Shown in pieces: positions 1 to 5,349 of a DNA stretch of 5,349 nt. The position numbers were made by a program, and so were the translations under genes. How positions within the stretch are numbered: the stretch's first letter is position 1; the number at the start of each line of letters is the position of its first letter. Source of the stretch: Bacteroidales bacterium. GTDB lineage: Bacteria > Bacteroidota > Bacteroidia > Bacteroidales > JAADJA01. The stretch is taken from NCBI GenBank assembly GCA_029933495.1, contig JAOZOC010000258.1:1-5349 (forward strand), in the 5' to 3' direction. Below the pieces are notes generated by a model that did not search any database, was not told where the DNA came from, and saw nothing but the letters and a program-made list of their open reading frames with translations.

Positions 1-12
1 ATTTAAAAGTTC

Positions 13-20
13 TATTTTTG
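13..20 (+). promoter_or_regulatory. Bacteroidetes-type -7 promoter box of the hydrolase gene
   Basis: TATTTTTG matches the Bacteroidetes primary sigma -7 consensus TAnnTTTG exactly. It lies 20 bases before the ATG at 41, which would leave a short A/T-rich leader without a Shine-Dalgarno sequence, as is usual in this phylum. The partner -33 box would fall at or beyond the left edge of the window and cannot be judged. Confidence 0.6.
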
Positions 21-40
21 CATATCAAATAAATAATAAA

Positions 41-829
41 ATGGAAACGCTATTTCAAGATAAGAAAATAAACTATGAAATCGAAGGAACCGGTGACACA
101 ATTGTTCTTTTACACGGGTTTCTTGAATCATTGGAAATATGGGACTACTTTTCAAAAAATCTTTCAAAGGAATACAGAGTAATCCGTATTGACCTTCCCG
201 GACACGGAAATAGTGAAAATATTGACTCTGTTTACACGATGGAGCTTATGGCAGACTCTGTAAAATCTGTACTTGATGAAGAGGGTATAAAAAAATGCGT
301 TATGGTTGGCCACTCAATGGGTGGATATACAACTCTGGCATTTGCAGATCAATATCCTGATTATTTGAAAGGGATTGTCCTCTTCCATTCTGCTGCACAT
401 GCTGACAGCGAGGAGATTAAGATAAACCGCGACAGAACCATTAAGATTGTTGAAAAGGACAGAGCGGACTTTATTAACAATTTCATTCCAGGTCTTTTCG
501 CACCAGATAGTATTGCAACATTTTCCGAAGAGATAGAAAACCTGAAGAAACAAGCTGCAAGTACATCAAAGCAAGCTATTATTGCTGCCTTGAAAGGTAT
601 GAAAGAGAGAACGGAAAAAATTACACTCCTAAAATCTGTTGGCATTCCCGTAATGTATATAATCGGTAAGGAGGATTCAAGAATTCCAACCACCATTGCG
701 ATGAAACAAGCAGCTATACCCAACCGTTGCTATATTACTCTTTTAGGAGGTGTCGGGCATATGGGCTATATTGAGGCAAAGGAGGAGACCCTAAATGCAG
801 TTAAGTGCTTTGCCGAACAATGCCTGTAA
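41..829 (+). CDS. alpha/beta-fold hydrolase
   Basis: This is a complete 262-residue protein of the alpha/beta hydrolase superfamily, the usual length for a single-domain member. The HGF oxyanion-hole motif is at residues 25-27. The nucleophile elbow GHSMGG is at 90-95, with Ser92 as nucleophile. The likely acid is Asp212 in the GKEDSRIP stretch and the catalytic His is His240 in GVGHMG, so the Ser-Asp-His triad appears intact. The DLPGHGNS stretch at 51-58 is typical of the esterase, enol-lactonase and haloperoxidase-like branch. There is no signal peptide, so it is expected to be cytoplasmic. It probably hydrolyses a small ester, thioester or lactone, but the substrate cannot be read from the sequence. 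The ATG start directly follows a TATTTTTG promoter box and an A-rich leader. It is transcribed alone and converges with the surface-protein gene, with 46 bases between the stop codons. Confidence 0.93.
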   Translation: METLFQDKKINYEIEGTGDTIVLLHGFLESLEIWDYFSKNLSKEYRVIRIDLPGHGNSENIDSVYTMELMADSVKSVLDEEGIKKCVMVGHSMGGYTTLAFADQYPDYLKGIVLFHSAAHADSEEIKINRDRTIKIVEKDRADFINNFIPGLFAPDSIATFSEEIENLKKQAASTSKQAIIAALKGMKERTEKITLLKSVGIPVMYIIGKEDSRIPTTIAMKQAAIPNRCYITLLGGVGHMGYIEAKEETLNAVKCFAEQCL

Positions 830-843
830 GATGTATTGAGACC

Positions 844-875
844 TTCTCTTTGTTAAAATATTTTGCTTTAGAGGA
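844..875. terminator. possible weak bidirectional hairpin between convergent genes
   Basis: TTCTCT (844-849) can pair with AGAGGA (870-875) over 6 bp with one T-G wobble. The loop contains the AT palindrome AAAATATTTT (855-864). It fills most of the 46-bp gap between two convergent stop codons and abuts one of them, which suits a shared terminator. Against this, the stem is short and AT-rich and no strong T-tract follows on either strand. Confidence 0.28.
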
Positions 876-2960
876 TTACCTGATAAGCGTAACATTTCCT
901 ATCATTTGTGTAGCACCTCCGAAAAACTCATTTTGTTCATAGGTTGCTGCATTTAAATGCCAGATATATACCTCATTAGGACATTTCATTCCATTATAGG
1001 TTCCATCCCACCCCTGCTTTATATCTGTTGTTTTAAAAACTATTTCTCCCCACCTGTCAAAGATCGTCAGCTCAAAATCAATTTCCACATCATAGGTTGA
1101 CCGAGGGATAAAAATATCATTAACTCCATTATTATCAGGAGAAAATGCTGTAGGCATATAAACACGAAACGGAATAGCTGTAATACTAACAGTATCTGAC
1201 GATTTACACCCGATGTCATCGGTAACCTCGACCCAATATGTACCGGGATAATCAACATCATAATACTGATTACTGCTCCCATCCTGCCACAGATAATAAT
1301 CATTCGAATAACCTGCATCAAGCATTACTATTGAGTTGTACTTTATTGTCGTATCCCTCCCAAGATCAACTTCCGGCAATTCTCTGACATACAAATAAAC
1401 GGAATCTATATCAGTATTACACAGATTTTTACCTTCGACCCAATAATATCCTTCTTCACTAATCTTTAATGTGCGCTTATTCAAACTTTCGTCATCCAGC
1501 CATTTATAGATATAGCCTGTATCATGGTTGGCATAAAGAGTTATTGTATCTCCAATACATATTGCTGTATCACTTCCTACATCAACCTTTGCAAGATTAT
1601 AAATTCTAATTGACTGGTTAGCTTCCGTTGTAGTTGTTAAATGATAGCTTATCACATTTATATTATAATCGCCTGGTTGTTCATACCTATGAAAAGTAAA
1701 AAGCTCTGTTGAGTGATTGTTAACTCCACTGGCAGGGTCGCCGAAAGACCAGTAAACAGAATCAATATCGGTTGTATCGTTAAGACTTAAAAAGATTGTA
1801 TCATAAAGACAATAATTCTGAGTAATGATAAAAAGATTATTGAAGTAGCTCTGTATAAAACTCGGCAGTCCTTCCTGACTTTGACTTCCGTTCAGGTCAA
1901 CACCAATTTCCTGAAAATCGCAGGTAGTTCCTGCAAAAGAGGGCTCATTGATAACACTCAGATAATATTTCGACTGACGTGCAAGGTATATTTTACTATC
2001 AGAAGCCATCTGCATTGCCCCCCCCTTTTTTGATGCAAGGGTGCCTATTACAGTCCTGGAATCAATTATTGCCTGAGGAGAACCTGCCTGTACATCCCAT
2101 TGATAAACTTTGTTACCATATCTTTCTGTTGCATAAAGAAAGCGCGCCTTTTTTGAAAACTCAACACCATAAGGTGAGTCTTCAACAAATAAATCAACCA
2201 GAAGTTCCGACACCTCTCCTGTTTCATCATTAAAATCGAATAACTGGATTTTATCCATACCCATGATTGAAATGGCTAGCTTTGAGCCATCAGGAGAAAC
2301 TTTCATATAGCCCTTTCCTTTTGCAAATTCACCACTTTGAAAAATACCCACGTCTGAAAGTACCGGATTATTAATATCCAAACCATCAGAAGTTATCAAA
2401 TATGCATAAAAATCCCTACTCTCCCATTCGTGGGCTATTACCCAAATACCGTTTTTATTATGATGAATAACCGATGTAACTCTTTCGGTTGATTTTGCAA
2501 TAAGTTCCACATTTTTTTCACCGTTGACAACTCCACCGAGCCCGCCATCCAGATTCATATCAACTTTTGAATAGCAAAATCCATTATTGGGACAGCCGAT
2601 ATCCAGGTTAGTAACCGTAAAAATATAGTATATTGCAGGATGATCAGGCACAGGCACAATAACACCAGACTGTGTTGCAGAAGGGTCACCCAAAAGTCCT
2701 GTACCGTTATACATAATTGAATGATTGCGATTGTACACTGTAATACCATCAGTATAAAACATAAGGTTGCCATTGTAATCAGAAATAGTCGAGCAACCTT
2801 CTACTGTTATAAGACTTCCATCATTAAGAGGCTCGGGATAGCCATTGTGAAATTTAAGTCCGGCGCCATAACCAAAATACCAGTTAAGGCCCTCTTTTTG
2901 TGAATACGCCTGAGTAAAATAAAGGGAAAAAATAAAAAGTAAAAATATTGCTTTTTTCAT
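876..2960 (-). CDS. secreted beta-propeller/PKD/Ig-like protein with T9SS type-B sorting domain (gliding motility-associated C-terminal domain)
   Basis: A 694-residue exported protein read from ATG at 2960. Residues 1-20 are a signal peptide (MKKAIFLLFIF..., cleavage likely after AYS). Residues 25 to about 375 resemble the propeller-like N-terminal region common in Bacteroidetes surface proteins, with NWYFGYGAGL, EGCSTISDYNGNLMFYTDG, VSPDGSKLAIS and MQMASDSKIYLAR. A PKD domain follows at about 382-455, with WSFGDP at 404-409. Two tandem Ig-like modules (about 459-526 and 527-596) each start V-D-[VL]-G-x-D-T and contain a Y-W-V-E motif. Residues 598-694 are a complete T9SS type-B sorting domain: MPTAFSPDNNGVND, FDRWGEIVF, GWDGTYNG and the terminal GNVTLIR. 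It should cross the outer membrane by the type IX system and be released or held on the surface. Its ligand is unknown, and no secretion-partner gene lies nearby. A TTG start at 3011 would add 17 residues, but the promoter box 2998-3005 lies inside that extension, so 2960 is preferred. An A6G8 coding tract lies at 2018-2031. Confidence 0.93.
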   Translation of the reverse strand: MKKAIFLLFIFSLYFTQAYSQKEGLNWYFGYGAGLKFHNGYPEPLNDGSLITVEGCSTISDYNGNLMFYTDGITVYNRNHSIMYNGTGLLGDPSATQSGVIVPVPDHPAIYYIFTVTNLDIGCPNNGFCYSKVDMNLDGGLGGVVNGEKNVELIAKSTERVTSVIHHNKNGIWVIAHEWESRDFYAYLITSDGLDINNPVLSDVGIFQSGEFAKGKGYMKVSPDGSKLAISIMGMDKIQLFDFNDETGEVSELLVDLFVEDSPYGVEFSKKARFLYATERYGNKVYQWDVQAGSPQAIIDSRTVIGTLASKKGGAMQMASDSKIYLARQSKYYLSVINEPSFAGTTCDFQEIGVDLNGSQSQEGLPSFIQSYFNNLFIITQNYCLYDTIFLSLNDTTDIDSVYWSFGDPASGVNNHSTELFTFHRYEQPGDYNINVISYHLTTTTEANQSIRIYNLAKVDVGSDTAICIGDTITLYANHDTGYIYKWLDDESLNKRTLKISEEGYYWVEGKNLCNTDIDSVYLYVRELPEVDLGRDTTIKYNSIVMLDAGYSNDYYLWQDGSSNQYYDVDYPGTYWVEVTDDIGCKSSDTVSITAIPFRVYMPTAFSPDNNGVNDIFIPRSTYDVEIDFELTIFDRWGEIVFKTTDIKQGWDGTYNGMKCPNEVYIWHLNAATYEQNEFFGGATQMIGNVTLIR

Positions 2961-2997
2961 AAGCCAATTTCTAATAACAATATCGCTCATAAATATA

Positions 2998-3005
2998 CAA
3001 AGATA
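2998..3005 (-). promoter_or_regulatory. -7 promoter box of the T9SS surface-protein gene
   Basis: Read on the minus strand this is TATCTTTG, an exact match to TAnnTTTG. It lies 37 bases before the ATG at 2960. With initiation a few bases downstream, the transcript would begin close to the in-frame ATG at 2990, which makes the signal-peptide ATG at 2960 the first usable start. No good TTTG -33 box is found 18-21 bases upstream. That position is occupied by the promoter-proximal copy of the 3025-3060 direct repeat, which suggests an activator-dependent promoter. Confidence 0.6.
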
Positions 3006-3024
3006 ATTCAATTTTGGAGTTAAA

Positions 3025-3060
3025 AATCAGTTTTCGGTAGTATTTAATCAGTTAACGGTA
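3025..3060 (+). repeat. 15-bp direct repeat with 21-bp period, candidate LytTR-type operator
   Basis: AATCAGTTTTCGGTA (3025-3039) and AATCAGTTAACGGTA (3046-3060) agree at 13 of 15 positions and are offset by exactly 21 bp, two helical turns. Their cores TCAGTTTTC and TCAGTTAAC fit 7 and 8 of 9 positions of the LytR/AlgR (LytTR) half-site [TA][AC][CA]GTTN[AG][TG]. A 9-bp site plus 12-bp spacer is the classic LytTR arrangement. The proximal copy begins 19 bp upstream of the -7 box at 2998-3005, over the -33 region of the minus-strand promoter. The repeat is seen directly. The regulator family is inference. Confidence 0.5.
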
Positions 3061-3078
3061 AAAAAAATGCAAGATTAC

Positions 3079-3091
3079 TCATACTGTATGA
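3079..3091. promoter_or_regulatory. 13-bp palindrome upstream of the surface-protein promoter
   Basis: TCATACTGTATGA is a perfect inverted repeat with 6-bp arms around a single central base. It overlaps a second small palindrome, GTATGATAC (3086-3094), so the half-site occurs three times in alternating orientation. It lies about 75 bp upstream of the -7 box at 2998-3005, in otherwise AT-rich non-coding DNA. It could be an operator for a dimeric regulator, but its shortness means chance is possible. Confidence 0.25.
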
Positions 3092-3141
3092 TACAAGACA
3101 ATAAGAGGTAAGAATCAATATTTAATATTTCTTTTTTTTTG

Positions 3142-3149
3142 CAAATTTA
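3142..3149 (-). promoter_or_regulatory. possible distal -7 box in the gap before the surface-protein gene
   Basis: On the minus strand this reads TAAATTTG, an exact TAnnTTTG match, followed by CA and an A9 run. It lies 39 bases downstream of the lipoprotein stop codon. It would start a leader of about 175 bases running through the palindrome and direct repeat into the surface-protein gene. Only a weak ATTT is present at the -33 distance. In DNA this AT-rich a chance match is quite possible. Confidence 0.25.
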
Positions 3150-3187
3150 TCAACTCAAAACTTTTAATAAATTCGTGGTAGTACAAA

Positions 3188-3697
3188 TTATTTTAATCTT
3201 TCATCAATAATATTTTTCAACTTGTTATAATCCAAAGCTTCCTGATAGAATTCCGTTGAGCTTCCACTATAAATAATGGTTGCTGGAAGTTCTCCGTTCC
3301 ACAACGGGCTGATTTTTTTCCTCCAGCTTTTAGTATCCGGATCGTTTAATACCATCACGTCCGACTTCACTCCCATTTTCTTTAAAACAGGTATGACTTT
3401 GGAATCCTTGTCTTTGACAGGATCAAGACTAATAAGCAGGACCTTGATACTTTCATCATCATATTCTTTTCGTAATTTTTCAAAATCTGGTAACTGATCT
3501 ACAGAAACCTTATTCGAGGTTACCCAGAAGTTTATAACATAAATTGTGTCATTATCATTATTAAGATACGGTTCAACACTATCAAATTTAACAACCGTAA
3601 TCTTTCCGTCTGGCTCACTCATACAGGAAATGAGTAGCAGTGCCGAAAGAAATAAAAGAATGGATTTGGTACTTTTCATAAGTTTAAAATTTTGCAT
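3188..3697 (-). CDS. thioredoxin-fold (TlpA-like) lipoprotein lacking both catalytic cysteines
   Basis: A 169-residue small lipoprotein. Residues 1-24 form a lipoprotein signal peptide ending in the lipobox LISC, with lipidated Cys25. The acidic stretch after it (MSEPD) might favour surface export, which is inference. The rest looks like a TlpA/ResA-type thioredoxin domain. The strand-plus-motif INFWVTSNKVSVDQLP (55-70) aligns with the family's NFWATWCxPCxxELP. The LLISLDPV strand is at 87-94, and the cis-proline segment ELPATIIY is at 136-143. Both CxxC cysteines are replaced (Asn62 and Ser65), and the only Cys in the protein is the lipidated one. It therefore cannot do dithiol-disulfide exchange and more likely acts as a binding or scaffold protein in the envelope. 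An in-frame ATG at 3679 (MKSTKSILL) gives an equally good signal peptide. It lies 52 bases after the kinase gene with no clear promoter of its own, so co-transcription is likely. Confidence 0.85.
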   Translation of the reverse strand: MQNFKLMKSTKSILLFLSALLLISCMSEPDGKITVVKFDSVEPYLNNDNDTIYVINFWVTSNKVSVDQLPDFEKLRKEYDDESIKVLLISLDPVKDKDSKVIPVLKKMGVKSDVMVLNDPDTKSWRKKISPLWNGELPATIIYSGSSTEFYQEALDYNKLKNIIDERLK

Positions 3698-3711
3698 TTT
3701 GTTAATATTCT

Positions 3712-3721
3712 ACTAATTAGT
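3712..3721. promoter_or_regulatory. 10-bp palindrome upstream of the lipoprotein gene
   Basis: ACTAATTAGT is a perfect palindrome in the 52-bp gap between the kinase stop and the lipoprotein ATG, 14 bases before that ATG. It could be an operator half-pair. It is short and AT-rich, and no TAnnTTTG box accompanies it, so this is weak. Confidence 0.15.
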
Positions 3722-3749
3722 TTTGTCACGATTTTTGCCCTTCGGCATA

Positions 3750-4247
3750 TTATCCAACGAACTCATAAACCCTTTCCAGATCAATAATTCCATCGCCCTT
3801 AACAATCAGATAGGAAGGATCATCCATTTGTATTCTGCCGTATTTAAGATAGCTTTCCCATATATGTTCAATATACCAGTCGGGTTCCTGCCCCCAGCGA
3901 AGGTCATCAACCTTTCTTTTCATAAAGGTACTCTTTGATATTTCAATAAATATCTTCTTATCAAACAACCTTACCAGTCTCCTGTCGTGAAACACCATCA
4001 AACCTTCTGCAATCACAATATCATAACCTATGTAACAGCGCATCACTGCTTCCAGATATCTGTCGAAATTAATTGACTCCGGGATTTCCCAGTCAATATG
4101 GTCTCTGATATGAGGTAATTGTGATGAAGCAAGCACAAAGTCATCCTGGCAAAGTAATTTAACCTTTTTGCCGGGATTCCTTGATTTTATTTTTGTTGCC
4201 AGCCAGGATTTCCCCGATGTGCTGGCACCTCCTATTCCAATTATCAT
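3750..4247 (-). CDS. P-loop kinase of the nicotinamide riboside kinase / uridine kinase family
   Basis: A complete 165-residue protein without signal peptide, so cytoplasmic. The Walker A motif GASTSGKS is at 7-14. CQDDF at 33-37 matches the SQDDFF segment of eukaryotic nicotinamide riboside kinase, where the second Asp is near the phosphate-accepting hydroxyl. DWEIPESIN at 52-60 aligns with the substrate loop QYDVLEALN of NRK1 and NFDHPDAFD of uridine kinases, keeping an aromatic residue (Trp53) followed by an acid (Glu54). IVIAEG at 77-82 is the Walker B-like strand with Glu81. The basic lid is KRKVDDLRWG (110-119), and the following HIWESYLKYG matches the NRK1 stretch HVWPMYLKY. The likely reaction is ATP-dependent phosphorylation of a nucleoside such as nicotinamide riboside, giving NMN for NAD salvage. 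Uridine/cytidine or another substrate is possible. At 165 residues it is shorter than human NRK1 (199), lacking most of the segment before the Walker B strand and some C-terminal residues. No NAD-related neighbour is visible. Confidence 0.85.
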   Translation of the reverse strand: MIIGIGGASTSGKSWLATKIKSRNPGKKVKLLCQDDFVLASSQLPHIRDHIDWEIPESINFDRYLEAVMRCYIGYDIVIAEGLMVFHDRRLVRLFDKKIFIEISKSTFMKRKVDDLRWGQEPDWYIEHIWESYLKYGRIQMDDPSYLIVKGDGIIDLERVYEFVG

Positions 4248-4258
4248 TACTCCAATAG

Positions 4259-4288
4259 CAAATATTAAGATCTTTTTATCGTGTCAAA
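4259..4288 (-). promoter_or_regulatory. promoter of the P-loop kinase gene
   Basis: On the minus strand, TTTG (4285-4288) is followed after 18 bases by AATATTTG (4259-4266). This is one mismatch from the Bacteroidetes -7 consensus TAnnTTTG, with near-consensus spacing to the -33 TTTG. The -7 box ends 11 bases before the ATG at 4247, so the leader would be very short. A GGAG lies only 2 bases before the ATG, too close to serve as a normal Shine-Dalgarno. This suggests the kinase gene is transcribed separately from the upstream transporter gene. Confidence 0.45.
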
Positions 4289-4372
4289 AGTAGGAAAAAA
4301 GTAATCATTAAAAATAAATTCTAAAATTTAGTATATTTACGAAGAACAACCTTGCATTTCGTCCAATGTTAT

Positions 4373-5349
4373 TTACGCTACTTTCACCCTGTTGCTGTAA
4401 AACCCATAAAAAGCAATGATTACAAAACAGATTAGCGGAATAAAAAACGAATAGTGAATATTTCCTGTTGCATCCGATATCTGTCCCTGAGCAGCAGTCA
4501 GAAGTGCTCCTCCAAGTATTGCCATTATCAGACCTGATCCTGCAACCTTAGTATCATCACCAAGACCACTGACTGCGAGACCAAAGATAGTTGGGAACAT
4601 CAGCGACATAAAAGCAGATATGGAGACAAGTGCAACTACAGCTATTATACCTCCATAGAAAATAACAATCAATGTACTTATAATTGCAAAGCCTGCAGCT
4701 ATTGACAAAAGCGTGCCTGGTTTGAAATATTTCATCAAACCCGTAAACACAAACCTTGACAAAGTAAATGCAACAAGAGCGGCAATGTAATAACTTGATG
4801 CAGTCTCCTCGTTAACAGTAAGTTCCTGCATTACATACCTTATAGTAAAAGACCAGACTCCAATCTGAGCACCAACATAAAAAAACTGAGCAATAACACC
4901 CGAAACATAATTTTTGTTTTTAATTATTCTTTTCACTGTTGAGCTAAAATGCATTCCCGAAGAATCACTGGTTTTCGGCATTTTTGAAACGGCTATCATT
5001 ATCCATATTAACAATAGGACAAAAGCAACTCCGACATAAGGCCCCATGACAGCATTAAGCTCCTCTGTCTGAATAACTTTCAATTGATCAGCCGACATTG
5101 CAGCCCTTTCCGAAACAGAAGCCTGGTTAAGATGCGAAAGGATGAAAAACTTGCTCAACACGACTCCAATTATGGAACCTATTGGGTTAAAAGATTGTGC
5201 AAGGTTGAGCCTCCTTGTTGCCGTTTCCTCAGGTCCGAGAAAAATGACATAGGAGTTTGACGATGTTTCGAGAATTGACAAACCTCCGGCAAGAATAAAC
5301 AAGGCAAGCAAAAAATGTGAGTATTGCTGAGTGTTGCTGGCAGGATAAA
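4373..5349 (-). CDS. FucP-family sugar:H+ symporter (MFS), N-terminus beyond the window
   Basis: A 325-residue C-terminal portion of a major facilitator superfamily transporter. The reading frame is open to the right edge, starting ...YPASNTQQYSHFLLALF, so the start is outside. It follows E. coli L-fucose permease FucP closely: GLSILETSSNSYV corresponds to GLGCLETAANPFV, where the Glu matches FucP Glu135 used in proton coupling. RLNLAQSFN corresponds to RLNLAQTFN, with the Gln and Asn known for fucose binding. Later matches are IAQFFYVGAQIGVWSF, FPTIFGLAV and the C-terminal DATGNIHYSFFIPLICF. About nine of twelve transmembrane helices are visible, and roughly 110 N-terminal residues are missing by comparison with FucP's 438. 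It imports a monosaccharide with protons across the inner membrane. The family also contains glucose/galactose and N-acetylglucosamine carriers, so L-fucose is plausible but not proven. The SNS in place of the usual ANP after the key Glu is a small deviation. A 125-bp gap separates it from the kinase gene. Confidence 0.92.
   Translation of the reverse strand, partial: YPASNTQQYSHFLLALFILAGGLSILETSSNSYVIFLGPEETATRRLNLAQSFNPIGSIIGVVLSKFFILSHLNQASVSERAAMSADQLKVIQTEELNAVMGPYVGVAFVLLLIWIMIAVSKMPKTSDSSGMHFSSTVKRIIKNKNYVSGVIAQFFYVGAQIGVWSFTIRYVMQELTVNEETASSYYIAALVAFTLSRFVFTGLMKYFKPGTLLSIAAGFAIISTLIVIFYGGIIAVVALVSISAFMSLMFPTIFGLAVSGLGDDTKVAGSGLIMAILGGALLTAAQGQISDATGNIHYSFFIPLICFVIIAFYGFYSNRVKVA

Noticed and set aside
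361..723. Minus-strand open frame of 120 codons opposite the hydrolase gene
   Set aside because: It is antisense to a gene with an intact catalytic triad. It shows only hydrophobic shadow composition and has no promoter box or leader of its own.
1979..2233. Plus-strand open frame of 84 codons opposite the surface-protein gene
   Set aside because: It lies entirely antisense to a well-supported coding region with recognisable domains. Its translation is low-complexity and proline/leucine/histidine-rich, without family features.
3732..3748. TGCC-CTTC-GGCA hairpin after the kinase stop codon as a terminator
   Set aside because: The stem is only 4 bp and no T-tract follows it on the minus strand, so it would not stop transcription into the lipoprotein gene.
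3723..3938. Plus-strand open frame of 71 codons overlapping the kinase gene and the gap before the lipoprotein gene
   Set aside because: Most of it is antisense to the conserved C-terminal half of the kinase. No recognisable protein features.
4321..4362. Inverted repeats CTAAAATTTAG (4321-4331) and ACGAA...TTCGT (4339-4362) after the transporter gene as a terminator
   Set aside because: The arms are 5 bp, AT-rich or separated by a long loop. The first is followed by a T-rich stretch on the minus strand, but the stem is too weak to call.
876..5349. A novel multi-gene defence or metabolic system across the four minus-strand genes
   Set aside because: The gene functions do not form a coherent pathway, the gaps are large, and at least two genes appear to have their own promoters. 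No toxin, nuclease or sensor module is present.

Overview
The window looks like chromosomal DNA of a Bacteroidota (Bacteroidetes) bacterium. It is AT-rich. Several starts lack a Shine-Dalgarno sequence and sit behind A-rich leaders. The TAnnTTTG -7 promoter box typical of this phylum occurs upstream of genes. One gene encodes a complete type IX secretion (T9SS) type-B C-terminal sorting domain, which is essentially restricted to this phylum.

Layout from left to right: a plus-strand alpha/beta hydrolase (41-829) with a TATTTTTG promoter box just upstream. It converges with a long minus-strand gene (876-2960) for a secreted multidomain surface protein: signal peptide, beta-propeller-like region, PKD domain, two Ig-like modules and the T9SS type-B sorting domain. 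A roughly 230-bp regulatory gap (2961-3187) follows. It holds a -7 box, a 15-bp direct repeat with a 21-bp period overlapping the -33 region, a short palindrome and a possible distal -7 box. Next, still on the minus strand, are a small thioredoxin-fold lipoprotein with no catalytic cysteines (3188-3697), a P-loop kinase most like nicotinamide riboside kinase/uridine kinase (3750-4247), and the C-terminal three quarters of a FucP-type sugar:proton symporter (4373-5349), whose start lies beyond the window.

The four minus-strand genes are collinear, but their gaps (125, 52 and about 227 bp) and the separate promoters for the kinase and the surface protein argue against one tight operon. The kinase and lipoprotein genes are the pair most likely to be co-transcribed. 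I see no shared pathway. No RNA gene, mobile element or CRISPR array is visible.

The points most worth a second look are the redox-dead TlpA-like lipoprotein, the possible LytTR-type operator before the T9SS surface-protein gene, the A6G8 tract inside that gene that could switch it off by slippage, and the compact bacterial NRK-like kinase. I did not find a clear new multi-gene system.
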